A stretch of DNA of 64,000 nucleotides from Camarhynchus parvulus (Eukaryota > Chordata > Aves > Passeriformes > Thraupidae): contig NC_044600.1 in the NCBI RefSeq assembly GCF_901933205.1, positions 62,001 through 126,000 of the forward strand, written 5' to 3'. Position 1 is the stretch's first letter. Each line of letters opens with the position of its first letter. The notes under the pieces are model-generated. The model ran no database searches, was not told where the DNA came from, and worked only from the letters and a program-made list of their open reading frames with translations. This document shows positions 1 to 12,589 of this stretch, piece after piece. A program made the translations under genes and the position numbers.

Positions 1-3000
1 GTAACTGAATATTCAGGGATAAGTGTATCCATTATTTTTTGTTTGTTTTCAGAGCTTTGACCTCCCTAAATCTCGCTTCAAAATATTTGATGTATTCTTA
101 GCTGGTCTCTTTGGAAAAAATAATAGTATTGGTGATTGTGCTGTCTGTGATTATTTATTCTGCAGGGACACTCTAGGGATTGCTGGGCTTCTGTGTTGTG
201 CTTGGGTGCTGCTGGTGTGTGGGCAGCAAGGTCAGAGGATGAGCATCTCCTCTTAACTTGGGAAGTCCAGCTGTGTCAGTACGGCTTAGTCAGGAAGGTT
301 GCTTGATCTCATCCTGTTATTATATGTATTTTTCTGCAACAAGTTTTCACATGTGTGTATAGTCCTCTGTGTCATTGGATCAAGCAAATGCTGCATGTCT
401 CTTTGCTTTCTGGAGTTTTTCTCTTTATCTCCTTCCTTGTGTTACTTCCACCTCTAGGATGGAAGGAAAACAGTCATAACAGCAAATCCAAATGTCTGAC
501 TACTTCTGCATATTCCAGCACCTGGTAATTACCACTCTGTGTGCCTGAGGGTGTGCCATGTATTTGCACATGTGCCATCAAGTTTGCCTCTGGTTTGTGA
601 GTGAACTCCTGGTGCTTGTGAGAGATACATGTGCAGCTCCTGGGTGACAGATGCCATGTCATGATGCTGGCATGTTAATTCCAAGAGACTCCACCCAGAC
701 AAGTCTCATCTGCTGTGGAGATGTTCAGAATGAAAAGATGCTCAATGAACCCAAGGACTTTGACATTTGTCACACTCTACTACTGCTGCAGTCTTTAAAC
801 AGTGCATCGGCTGTATAACCAGCAAAAGACCCAAGAATTAGTAATGGTTTAGGGTAAGGAACACAAATAATATCTTTTTGCCTTTCGATAAAGGAGAAAG
901 ATATTTGGTAAAGACACCAGCAATGCCCAGTGTAAGAGGAATAATGCAAAGTTCATGCTTGCTCGAGGCACAGTGCTCTGCACATGCCTTAGTCCTTGAA
1001 AGGTGGACTGTAACAGGCTGTAGGCAAGCCAGGTCTGCTTCCTAAGGTCCAGGCTTCAACAGCTACCGCTGTTTCCCAGGGAGCCACGTTGTGTCCCAGA
1101 GCTGCTGTCAAGCAGTGTAGTGTGGGAGGCAAACTTTCCATCAGATTCAGCTTGGAGAAGTGCCACATTACTGCGCTTCATCAGTAAAACCAGCAAATTC
1201 TCAGGGCTGAGGAAATGAAAGCTGTAGAGCAGCTCAGCAAGGATCAGACTAGGTGAAGCAAGGAGAAAGAGGTGTTTCTGTTGCAGTGTGTGACCAAACT
1301 GTGATGCTTCCAGCTCAGGGCTGCTGTGGTGGACAGCAGGAAGCGCAGGTCTCTCTGAAATGCAGCTCTCTGGATGTAACCTCCAGCATAGGAAGTTACA
1401 AGCAAACTTTGATGTGCACAAATCCTTAATTTCCTTGGTTATCAGCTGCTCTTGGAGATCAGAATTGCATCTTTGATCCTAATGTAGGATGGGTTTTATG
1501 CCTTGTGTGGGCTGCCTTCCAGCCCTTGCTCCATGTGATGGTGTGTACTGAGCATCATGCAACCCCATTTCGCATCCTCTGATGTTGTGTGTGTGGACCA
1601 AAACCACTGGGCAATGTGCTGCCAATCCATGTGAGAGCTCCTGCCACAACCACACCCTGCAGAAACCCAGAAATTCAGGAATTGTGTCTGGTCAGTTCTT
1701 TCTTGGCCTTAATCACATCCCAGAGCTGCAAATGCTGGGGTTTCATACTCACCAAGGCTGCACATTGGACAGATGTATGAAACCCTCGAGGGCTCCTCAT
1801 TAATTTTGTACATTAATATCTCCAAGAGAGCTATGGAATTTCAAGAGCTTTTAATTTCCCATGCAGAGTTCTGGCCTTTTTCCTATCTGAGGCATAATTT
1901 TATGAAGGACTCACTGCCATGTGGCCACCCAGCAGAGCCACCTCATTGCAAAGGGTTGTTGTGGTGGCTGTTAGGGAAGAAATTTCCTCTTCATTCTGGG
2001 GTGGAGCAGAAAGTTGCCCCATCCTATGAACACAGATTATCCACAGGCTATGAAGAGGACATTGCAGTGGAGGTTTCCAGGGAATATTGCTTCTCCTGTG
2101 CCACGCAAGCAGGGTGGCATGCCCCCACCTCTGCGAAGGGATTGTAAATTGTGCTTCTTGCCAAGTCTAGAGAGATATATATCAGGGTTTTGGTAAATCT
2201 GCTTAGAGCAAGGAGTGATTATCCAGTTCTTTTCTTTGTGATAGTGCCTTTGGCCATGACCAAAGAGAACCTGGGGAACCTGGTGTGGATATCAGTGGGG
2301 ACAGAGTTTGGCAGCTCCTGAAATGGGCTTAAAGGACATAGTTTGTCTGAGAGATACCCGTTGCCTGCTGTCAATCAGACCTGACCCTTCCAAACAGTTC
2401 TTTCCAAGGCATCTTGGACTTCAGCTCTATTCTCCTGGGAGATGCCTGTCCTTCCTCACCACACAGGGTGGAAATTTTGCTTTATGTCTTTTCCCTGTGA
2501 TCTCAGGTATGTGAATGAAGGTGCTGTGAGAGCTCTGAGTTTGTACATAACTCTTTCAGGATTATTTGAAAACTGGGAGCTCATTCTCAGAAACCTGAAT
2601 CATACGCTTCTACCCCCTAGGACAAGCTCAATGGGTTTTCTGGCTATTGCAGACCAAGAGGTCCTTTCTACCTAAAGTCTTCTGAGGCTGCTGTAAGCAG
2701 CAGCCAGTGCTGAGAAAATGAACCTAGTAAACATTGGAAGGAGATTGTGTAATTACCTGGTTTTGTGGTTCGTGATAGTTTTGCATGGGTGGGCACTGTG
2801 GTGTGAACCTACTTTTGGTTCCATTGATTTTTTTGCCCTGCAAAACTTAAAAAAATCCCACCTGGCTCCTCTTTTCAAAGACCCCCAACAACCACTCCAG
2901 AGGTTGCATGCTCTGCTGTTATGAAGGAAATTTGGGATAAATTTGGCTTCCTGCACAAAATCCAGGCTGTGACTTAGTCTCTCTGCATCATGTGTCAGTG

Positions 3001-6000
3001 TAACAGAGCTTCACAGCTGTGTGCTTGTGGCAACACTAAGACCCAGCATTGCACGACATCATTAACAGCTGTAGTGATTCAGCTCAGTTCTTGGAAAATT
3101 AGGATGAATTCCTGGGAAAGGAAGCCAGGAAAAGCAGTGATGTTCCTTGGGAACTGCATTGCAGAGTAGGAACTCAAGGGTAGCTCATGGGAGGGCTGAG
3201 ATCCTTGACCTTGCTGCCAGATGCCCACCCAGCCACTCAACAAGACAGGGGAGGAAGATGTAAAAATTTTGACATAAGGGCTTGGATATGACTCTGAAAT
3301 TACCATCATGTCCAAAACAGACTCAGCGTGGGGGGCGTGGGGCAGAAAGATTTTGCTTATCCTGCAGCCTCACTTCAAGATACAACGCACTTTGAAATTG
3401 TATTGCTCTGCCGATTAGAGCTGGCATAGTGATTATTTTCTATGTAGGCTGAATCTATTTGGCTGTTTATATCTCTGGATCTTTACCCAGAAATAAAGAT
3501 GCCTCATTTCACCATTGATGAAACTGAGACCAGGTGACTTATCTAAGGTATCACAAGCAATCAGACACAGGCAGCAAGAGAAAGTGAGTGTCCTGCCTTC
3601 CAGATCTCTCCATCTATATGCCCAGATCCCAAAGGCAAACAGGATCCGCATCCTGGCTGGCCCATGGTCTGCAAGGGGATCCAAGGAGGCTGATGCCGAG
3701 GGCACAAATTGGGATGTGCTCTAGGTTTGCTTTCCTTCCTGTCCAACCACTGAACCCAGTTTCTGGTATGGTTCCCCCAATTACTGTCATAGAGATGACA
3801 ACACAATACTTACGTGGGTAGATTTCCTTGTGGCTCAGCAAAATGGTGATTGTTGCATGTTCATCTTCCCCTCCCTGAAGAGTGGGGAGAAATGGTCCTT
3901 TTTTCCCTGTCCTTAGGCTTAGTGCAAGTAGTGTTTTCCTTGAACAGGGTGTCTGGGGTTTTCCTTTCACTGTATTTTACAGTGAAGTGGCCATTCCAGC
4001 ATTCAAGCCTCTCTGACTGCATCACCTCTGCATAATACTTCCCTCCAGCTGTGCAGGGTGCTTCAGGTCAAGGATTTTCCACTTTGAAATAAGGTTGCTT
4101 TTCTGCTAAAAGAGAATTAGAGCCTCTGGGGTTTGGTGACTCATTCAAGTGAGTGAGAAGAAATATGTCCAACAACTTATTAGGGAGCTGCTCTGGAAAG
4201 AAAACGTGGGTCCTGAAAAGCATCTGTGTGTCCTTAGGCCAGGTCTTGTCTGCTGCCAGGGACTCTGGATGAGCCTGGGCACCAGCAAAGAAGCTGAAAT
4301 CCCATGGCCCTGCAATTTGATGTGGTGATCTGGACCCATAGGTAGCATCCACTCATGAGACATATAGCCCTGTGTCTGATTTTTTGTGCATGAGTTATAT
4401 TTGCAGAAGTCTTCTCCATGAGAAACTTGTTCCTCTGGTGTGACTTCATCCCGGAGGGACCTGCATGTGGATAATCATCTCTGGTTTGGGGTTTTTTTTA
4501 GCACCATCATCTCCTGAAACAGAGTGCTTGAACAAGCTATGTTTCTCTGTTTTTTCTACACAATTTTTTTCACAACTTGTGGGAAAGCTCTAGCAAGGAT
4601 GACGCAGCTGACACATTCAAGGGTTTCCAGCCACCAGCCTGTCACAGCCTGAGTATGGTGGGAGAGAGGCTGGGCATGGGGATACAAGAAGGCCGATGTT
4701 CTACAGATGCTACCTGGATGCACCTCTGGCCCCTGTGGTAAATATGAGATGAGCTGAGGTCTGCAAGCCTCTGTAAATAGACAGTGAGCTCCAAGAAGCA
4801 CCCTCTGTCTGCCAGTAAGAGTCTCTGGTACCTAGAAATTTTAGTGGCTTTGCTCCCAGCATCAGTGGGATGCAGGAGCTGGGGCTGCAGCATCCTCCTG
4901 GAGATGACCTGCTTTCATGTCAGAGCCTTGCTGGCTGTGATCCACCCAGGCTGGAGCCACCTCTGATGGTTCTGTAGGGTATTGTGCTGCTCACCTGTCT
5001 GTACTCAGCCCACAGTCAGGAGTTTCTACAAAAGGGAGGACATTCACTTCTGTCTGGGGGCTGTCTATATTCCTTTGGCCATCAGCAGAACCAGCTGAGC
5101 AGGGTCAATGCTCAGCCCAAGCCTGGGGCTTTGCACCCCTTCTGGTCAGGGTGTCGGGGCTGTCACCCGCTCTTCCCCACTGTGGCCGCCAGTGTTTGGG
5201 CTGAGCACACACTGAGCCAGCCCTGCTCCCATGAACTGTGGGGAAAGCCATTGTAAACCTTGACAATGCACTCACCAATCATGAGGTGCCACTTCCTTGC
5301 AAAGGAAACCTGCACCTGAGGTCTCTTCAGATGGAGGAATTCCTGAAACATCCATGTTTTATGGAAACCAGACTTTTTATTTTCTCTGAGCAGCTTTTGT
5401 CCCTGGCATGAGAACAAAGTACATTGTTATGTCAGCAGCAGCTTTTGCATCTTTACTTTGCTCTTTTTGCCTCTGCAGCCTGAACTGTGGCTACATCCCT
5501 GGGCCACTGGGCAGTTGAGGCAAGATGTGGGCTTGACTGCAGGGCTTCTCTGGCGTCTCCTGTGGCATCACATTCCAGCATGGACACCCTTCATTTTTAG
5601 CCACAATTTTCCAGATGGCTGTGTGAGGCAGCGATGGAGATGTGGATCAGGCAGGGAGAGCAGCTGGAGGAATCAGTAGATGGCAGACTTGTTCTCTGCT
5701 CTCTCACAGGTTCACAGGGATTTTATGGGGGATTTGTTACCAAGACGATGCCCCAGAGCTGTAGGTATTCAGCCTGGCCAAGGAGCAAGCTCAGGCTGGA
5801 GCTGGGTTGAGCATTCCCATCATCATGCCACAGCTGAGACAGGACTGGAAGCATGTAGGGAAAGGGCTCCATGTGATGCCAACATGACCTGCTCAGAGGA
5901 CCCTGGCTTACAGCTCTGAGGCAAAAGGGCTGTGTGACAGCACTGCAATGTCTGAACATGCATGGAAGGCAGCACTGCTCTGCCTTTGCATTGCTTTACA

Positions 6001-9000
6001 AGAGATTAAAGACTGGTTTTGCTGCCTCTGACCATGCATGCTGTGTCTTGGTTGGGCTCCCCGACTGAGACGGCTGCATGTGAATTTCCACCTGCCCCTG
6101 GTGCTGCCTTCTCCATGGGGTTGGTTAGTCCCAAGTAGAGGCTGAGGATTTCCTCCCCTAAGCTCTCAGGTCCTGAGTCTGCCCCTCACGCCTTTGGCCA
6201 CTCACCCTTCCTGGCTCATCTCCTGCCACTGACAGCAGTGTCACCCTCTCTTGCTCACCTTGGGGCTGTGTGTGACCCCAGTGGGATCCTAGTTATCTAG
6301 AGGTTGGAGAACAAGCCCCCTAGGGATCCACAATCATCGAGGAGGGAGGATAAATGACAGCAAAGACTGAAAAGGGAGGAGTGAATAGCCATAGATGTGA
6401 TTCCCATAGCAGTGAAGAAAGCCCTGTGATGAGAGCCTTGTGGAGCTTGATGTATGAAGGGTTTGGGAAAAGATGGGTAATTTGCATTAATATTGCCATG
6501 GCAAGGGGATTGTGGTGTAATGGAGAAGAAACACGGAAAAGATTGAACAAGTATCTGCCAAATCTGCCTTGGGAGATTGCTCATGTCTTGGTAAGTTTCA
6601 GTCAGGATCCAGATGATTTGCTGTAGGATGTGTCGCTGTGCAGCCCCAGTGGAATAACCAAGCATGGCCAGCCCTGGACTCAGCCATGGTGAAGGCTCAC
6701 TGCAAACCTGGACCTGTGGAGGGAGGGAAAGGAGAGAAAGACTGAGTGGAACAACAGCTGATTCGGGTTGCGCCTTACCCACCTCCCAGGACACGAACGC
6801 CCACGAAATCCTTGGGATCCCATCCATCACAGAGTTGCACATGACATCTCCTCCTGGACTTTGGTCAAGAGCTGTGAAGCTGTCCATGAGACTCAATGCC
6901 TTGATGCATTGGAATGTCCCAGCCGGTGGCCAGGGACCCTTGTGGGGTGGTGGGAGCTGAGGTGGCTCTGGCAAGGCAAGTCTGGGTAGTGGCAAGGTTT
7001 GTTTGTGGAGCCCAGCAAGTACTTGGAGCCAGTTGCAGTCGTGGCTGGACTGGTCTAAGCCCCACAGTGGGGAGAGGAATGGCAGCATCCTCCCTCTCCT
7101 TCTGAGGCTTTTGTTTTGTTTGTGTGTCCCACATGAATGCTGAACAGGCAGTCCTGTCTACCTTTTTGTCCCAACGGGACAGGCAGAGAGGAAGGAGAGA
7201 TGCAAAGGTGATGCTAGGACCCTCCCCACCCACCCATCGTGCCATGCTGTGGGAGGCAGCACTGGTACTGCGAGCCCTGCAGCCACCCCGGGTTTTGTTT
7301 TCCCCCACTCCTCCCTTCTTTCACAACATGAAAAGGCAGAGCCTCGCTGGGACGTTTCACTGTGGTTTTGATGGGTGCAGGCCCCCGCACCCCATGCAGG
7401 GAGAGCAGCTTTCACTGAGAATGGGGGATGGCATGGGATGTTCTGCTCCCTTCCGCCGTGACTCAGGCAAGAGGGGCTTGTTTGGCAGGGCCAGGGCCGT
7501 GGGCCTCCCCACACTGGGCTCTATTTTTAGGAAGTTGGGAGGAGTAGGTGCAGTCTTCACAGCAAGAAGCTTCTAGTGCCATTTGTGGTTTTGCAGCTAC
7601 TGCAAAGCTCAGCAGTTCCAAGGCCAGGTGCTCTTTGTGGCTCAGCACAGCAAGGCTGGCATTGTCACCCAGATGTGGCATGAAAGCCACATGCCCTCCA
7701 GGGCCTTCCATCCTCTGTGGGGTCACTGGGGCTTGTTTCTTTGCTGTTGCCTGCTCTCCACCCACCTCAGTTCCCCAGGGAAAAGTCTGGCTCAGTTGCA
7801 ACTGTGGATTGTACAGAAGGGCAGGGAGGTGAGGGGGCAAGGAGGGAAGAGGGCACAGGGGACAGTGACCCTTGGAACAGGGTTGCTCAGAGGGACAGCA
7901 GTACCCCAGTGCCACCCCCTGTTACTCTTTTTCTATTGTTCTTTACTGCTCCGGATGGTGGCAGAGAAGATGTCTGGAGGGGCAGATGTTCTCTCACATG
8001 TGCAGGGAAAATGCAGTGGAGATGACACTGTACATCTGATCTAATCTACCTGCTGTGTTCACATCTGCTGGAGCTTGGAACTTTTGCTCATCTCCACATG
8101 GGTTTCTCTATGGCTGAGGACCATGGCAAGCAATGGGGCTGCAGCCTGCCATTGCCACCATGGTGGCTACAACCTGCATATTATGCTCTTCTCTTACTCA
8201 GGGGGATGTGGCTTTCACAAGGACTGACATGTTTTTCTCTCTCTGAAACTTCTTCTTGCTGCTCTGGACTCCAAGAATTTTATCTTATTCGACTGAGGTA
8301 GATAGTGAACAGAAACCGTAATGCAACCTTTCCTTCTCTGTGATGTTTTCTGCGGTGCTCTGGCTATATCTGTTCCCTCTTCCTCTCTGACGGCAGGGTT
8401 GTCCTGGAGACATGAGAGCTCAGAAGGTACAGAAGAGTGAAAAATCTAAAGAAATTAAAAAGCAAATGGCAGAAAAATTCAAATTTCCCTTCTGCCCCTG
8501 GCCTTGGGCTGAAGGGGCTTAATTTAGGTTTCTCTCATAGATTCCTTTCTGCATCCCTCCCACGGCATTGCAGGCAAACTCCTTTTCTGACTCAGAATAA
8601 AATCTTCTTTTCGAGTGTATTGCTCTTAGGACTGCACAACACCCAGCTTTTGTTAATTATAAAGAGCATGTGGGGAAGCATCACATTTTAAAAAGCTAGT
8701 CAAGAAACCACAGCATGCACCCAGAAAACCCCAAAAAATCACTCTCTTCTCAGCAGCTTTCACCTTGCTGCCTTCAGAGATGCTCCCAGCCTTTGACAGA
8801 TCACAGGGGCAGGCGACCGGATATTTTCTCAGTAAACAAAACTCAGAACACCGAATACGAATGGAGACAATTTGCTGATCAGCGGAAATACCACAACTCG
8901 GGCAATAGGAATTCAAGCAGCGGATCACATTTTCCCATCATCTCACCCAGGGGTTATCTGGCTGGAGCAACTGTACCAGTTTGGGTTCACAAGTGGGTGG

Positions 9001-12000
9001 GTATGGTTACGTTCAGAGAGTTTGGGACGTGAAAGAAAACCTGATTGGTTTCTTGGTGATGGGCTCATCACCAGGTGAAGATGTGACTTCATCTTCCCTG
9101 GGATTATCCCATGAAGGCAGACTGTTCCTTCTGCTGTTGGGTCCTCTCTTCCTTGCCCATCATCTCTCTGGGTCCCACTTTCCCTAAGACTGTGTTCCCC
9201 ATTTTGCTACGCTCCCTCATGTTCCTACAGCAGCCAAACAGTCAGGGATATGCATCCCCCTCCCCCTCCATCCCTCCTATCCATTTGAGGTGGCAATAGA
9301 GTAGGTCCCAAGAGGCCGACAGCTCCACATACCCTGCAGCAGGTCCCTGGGTTGCCTGGCTCTGAACAGTCACAGTGCCAGAATGGCTCATTGGAGGTCT
9401 GCCTGCCACAGGGCTTGGTCAGCTCCTCCTGTCTGATCCAACACCCCTGCTCTGCAGCTGTGGTGGTCCAGGTTGAGCCGTAGAAGCCTCAGGAGCAGGT
9501 GCTGCAGAGTGGACAGCTCACAAGGGTTGATCCCCGCCAGTTGCAGCAGCAAGGGGCTGGATTGCTGGTGTGGAGCAATGGCTTCCTGAAGAGGAGCTGC
9601 TGCTGCTGAACCTCTGCCAGGATCCCCGCTGTCATATTTTCCACCTGGTTTCTCCTATCTGGGTGCTGTCAAGGAGCAACTTAGTTTCCTGGTTTGCAGC
9701 ACTGGCGGCCAACAGTGATGTTCTGTGCTGGGTACTCAAAAGTGGAGCTCTTCCCCATCCTCCTGACTAAACTTGTCAGCCCATCTAGGGCTCCAGCCTC
9801 CATCAAGGAGCATGCAATGGGACCAGTGACATGCTTGGTCTTTTCAACATTTCCTACAGGCTCTTCTCATTTCAGTGAAGCAGGCGGCTCTACAGAAATG
9901 TGTTTGGAAAGGTTTTGTCCACTGGGGAAAGCCAGGGCTCAGGAATAGCTGTGCAAAAACTCTCTGCAACACTCAGCACTGTGGTTTCACACATTGTTGG
10001 CTGCCTCTGTCCCAACACATTCGGGAACAGTATTAAATGATGACTTGTCATATAATTTAGTTTCACATGTAGTGACTTCCCCCAGATGTGTTAAATTTAG
10101 AGGAAACGCTAAAGAGCCCTGGAAAATGCTGCTGAGTGTGGTGAGGCTAAGGGCAAAGCATGAGAACTTCAGGAAGCTGATGCTGCTCCCCACTGTGGCC
10201 TTGTGGCCCTCAGCTGTCTGGTGTATTATTGGGGATTTTCAAATGGCTTTCTGCCTATGGCAAACTTGCCATGATCGGGACAGTATGCAGGAGCTTGGTG
10301 TCAGACCAGATGCCTGAGAGGAGACCAGGCTGGGCCTTTCCAAAGATTATGGCAATTTTGAGACAAAAAGAAATAAAATCAGGCGCTTGGCAGTGGCCCC
10401 AGGCTGTGAGCAGGCTTGGTCCTCTGCGCAGCAGAGCTGCAAGCCTGAGGGACCAGGCCCAAAGCTCAGTGATACTGAGGAGACCCCCTTTGGGGACACA
10501 ACTATTGTATTCCCAGCACTGTTTATGGCACCTTGTTGCCACTGGGAGGACACTCCTGAGGAGACTGGAAAGCCCTGGTGAGCTGAGCAGCAAGGCAGCC
10601 CTTGGATGGTCAGGGTGTGTGGGCAGCCCTCAGAGTATGGGCATTCAAGGGGATGGACTTGAGCAGCTACTCTCTAGTCTAGGAGGCAAAAGGGGAGCTG
10701 ACCTCGGAGCTGGCAGTCTCTTCCCAAAGGATGAGCCCTACGCCTCACTGCAGAGGTGTGACAGTCCTGGCAAGCTGAAGGGTTACATGACTCCAAAGCA
10801 CCGGCTAGGGCCTCAACCCCAAGGCATCCTCTGCCCTGTTACTCAAATGCTGCCCACAAAGACCCTGAAGCCATCCCACACTTGTGATTAGGATGTTATA
10901 TTTAGGAGCACAGTGACCTGCTAAGGTCAAACCCTTATTCAGTTGCAGAGGTGTTTGTGCTTTGTTACCAGCATTTGCATTTGCAGCTCATAACACCTTA
11001 ACCACACAGGGCAGGATGCGGGAAAGAAGGCAGATAGGAAAAGCAGATGCTGGACTCCATCCTGCAGTGCTCTGAGGAGCCCCAAAAGGCACTGTGTACC
11101 CTCCTTTCCTGTGGCTGCTGGCAAGCAGGACCTGTTCGGCACCCCCCACCAACACGATCCAACCCTGTATTAGCTGTGTGCACATCTGATAAGAACATCT
11201 CCTCTAGCATACCACTTTCAAAACAACTCTACATGATGGTTGATGAAGCCTTCAAATCAGCACTCCAGTCCTCCTCAACATATTCTTGCAGCCCCCCTCC
11301 TCTGCATCCCAACAAACCCCCACATATATTCTCTTTACATGGAAAAAATGAGGTCTGTCCCCTGTTGCAAGCAATGAGGACCCCCTGGTATTTACTTGGT
11401 GTATTATTTTAGCAGCATTACATGTACTCATGAATGTTGGATTCCTGAAGAGCTGGGGGGCAGGACCTCACCTCCCTGCAGCCAGCTCGAGAGGCGTTCG
11501 GGTGTAGAGGGGACATGGGTTTCTCTAAGTTGCATGGCAGTGATGATGGGAGGTCAGAAGCTGGCCAGAGTATCTGGCATTTCCAACACCCCTTTTCATG
11601 TCTAGGTACATAGATACAGGTAACAGGAATAAGTGGGGCAGGGTATGAGATGGCTTGTGCCCTTGGGTACAGGGTGAGCACCTCACTAGGGTATCAAGAA
11701 AGCGACTTAAAACTTGTCTCTGCAAACTAATAGCCAAGCACCAAGCTCGAAGTCCCATTGTCTGCTAAGGAGCATGAAAGCTGTGCCCACACCAGGGTTA
11801 CAGTGTCTGTACAGATGGTCCTTTCTCCGAGATCATCCAGCCTACCCAGGCAGAGACATCAGCCAGGGGTAGCACAAGGGAAAGTAGAAACCAGCACAAC
11901 CCACCTGCCTCAGCCAAGCATCTTCACTGCAGAAATCATCCTTGTCTTAGAGGGAATCAAAAGGAAAAAGTTATTCTTCCCCTTTTGAGAAACAACCAAA

Positions 12001-12200
12001 TCTCTGAGTGTTTCCCAGCCCCTGGCAGCCCACAGTGCTGCTCAGAAGCTCTTTATTTGTATTCAGTGTACATTTCTTTTACGGCAACTTGTCAGAGAAC
12101 TTTCATCCACAACAGTAAAAAAAATCCACCGGGGAATATTTTTGAGTGATTCAAAGGCAGATATGAATATACAAAATAAGAACCTTTCTCTGTTTCTGGT
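1..12200. other. 5' flanking DNA of CD40LG, no gene recognised
   Basis: I compared the open frames of this stretch by eye with the genes expected upstream of CD40LG in vertebrates (VGLL1, HTATSF1 and neighbours) and recognised none. In particular, the TONDU motif of VGLL1 is not visible. The longest open frames (6297-7088 on -, 10229-10891 on +) show no domain I know. I saw no CR1 fragment, tRNA or long tandem array. Scattered AATAAA hexamers near 8597 and 10370 have no exon upstream to support them. A lncRNA or distal T-cell enhancers could lie here unseen. Confidence 0.6.
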
Positions 12201-12204
12201 AGAA

Positions 12205-12433
12205 CAGTAGGAAAAAGCATGGAAGTGCAACAGAGAAGGAAGTCTAAGCAACTTTTTTGTTGTTGTTTGTTGTGGGAGATGGTAGTGAACAAACCTACCC
12301 ACTATGAAGAGCTTTTTCCAGGAAGTGTAGGTTGCTGTACCCTGTATCCCCTGAGCAGCAGACGCTCGCACAACAGTTCTCATGCTACTTGCAAGCAGTG
12401 CATTTGGAGGAGCCCCAGCAACGTACACGGAGG
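12205..12433 (+). promoter_or_regulatory. CD40LG: Probable proximal promoter and 5' UTR of CD40LG
   Basis: This is the sequence directly before the CD40LG start codon. It contains GGAAAAA at 12210-12216 and its complement TTTTTCC at 12313-12319, both NFAT-core matches; the second is followed by an ETS-like AGGAAGTG (12320-12327). Human CD40LG is driven by paired NFAT sites, so the arrangement is plausible, but such short cores are common by chance. I see no convincing TATA box and cannot place the transcription start. An out-of-frame ATG at 12382 would be a uORF if transcription starts upstream of it. Confidence 0.35.
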
Positions 12434-12589
12434 ATGAACGAACCCTATGGCCCTGAGGCACCCCGTCCTATCAGCAGCACATCTCCTGGCATCATGAAAA
12501 TGTTCATGGGCTTCCTCAGTGTATTTATTGTAGTGCAGACCATTGGGACCGTGCTCTTCTGTTTGTATCTTCACATGAAGATGGATAAG
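12434..12589 (+). CDS. CD40LG: CD40LG exon 1: cytoplasmic tail and membrane anchor
   Basis: 52 codons from ATG to KMDK, then a gtaagc donor; it leaves phase 0. It encodes a short Pro/Ser-rich cytoplasmic tail and a hydrophobic signal anchor with one cysteine (C43). Its length equals that of human coding exon 1. Confidence 0.95.

Noticed and set aside
1..260. Possible terminal exon at the left edge (pyrimidine tract and CAG near 51, open frame to 256)
   Set aside because: Encoded residues match nothing I know and there is no second exon to test the frame.
7124..8044. Several overlapping open frames of 100-153 codons
   Set aside because: They overlap on both strands with no shared domain and no conserved motif. 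Treated as noise.
10229..10891. 220-codon + strand open frame upstream of CD40LG
   Set aside because: No family resemblance, low-quality composition, no splice or promoter context. Likely chance.
12332..12433. In-frame upstream extension of CD40LG
   Set aside because: It would start at TTG. No in-frame ATG precedes 12434.
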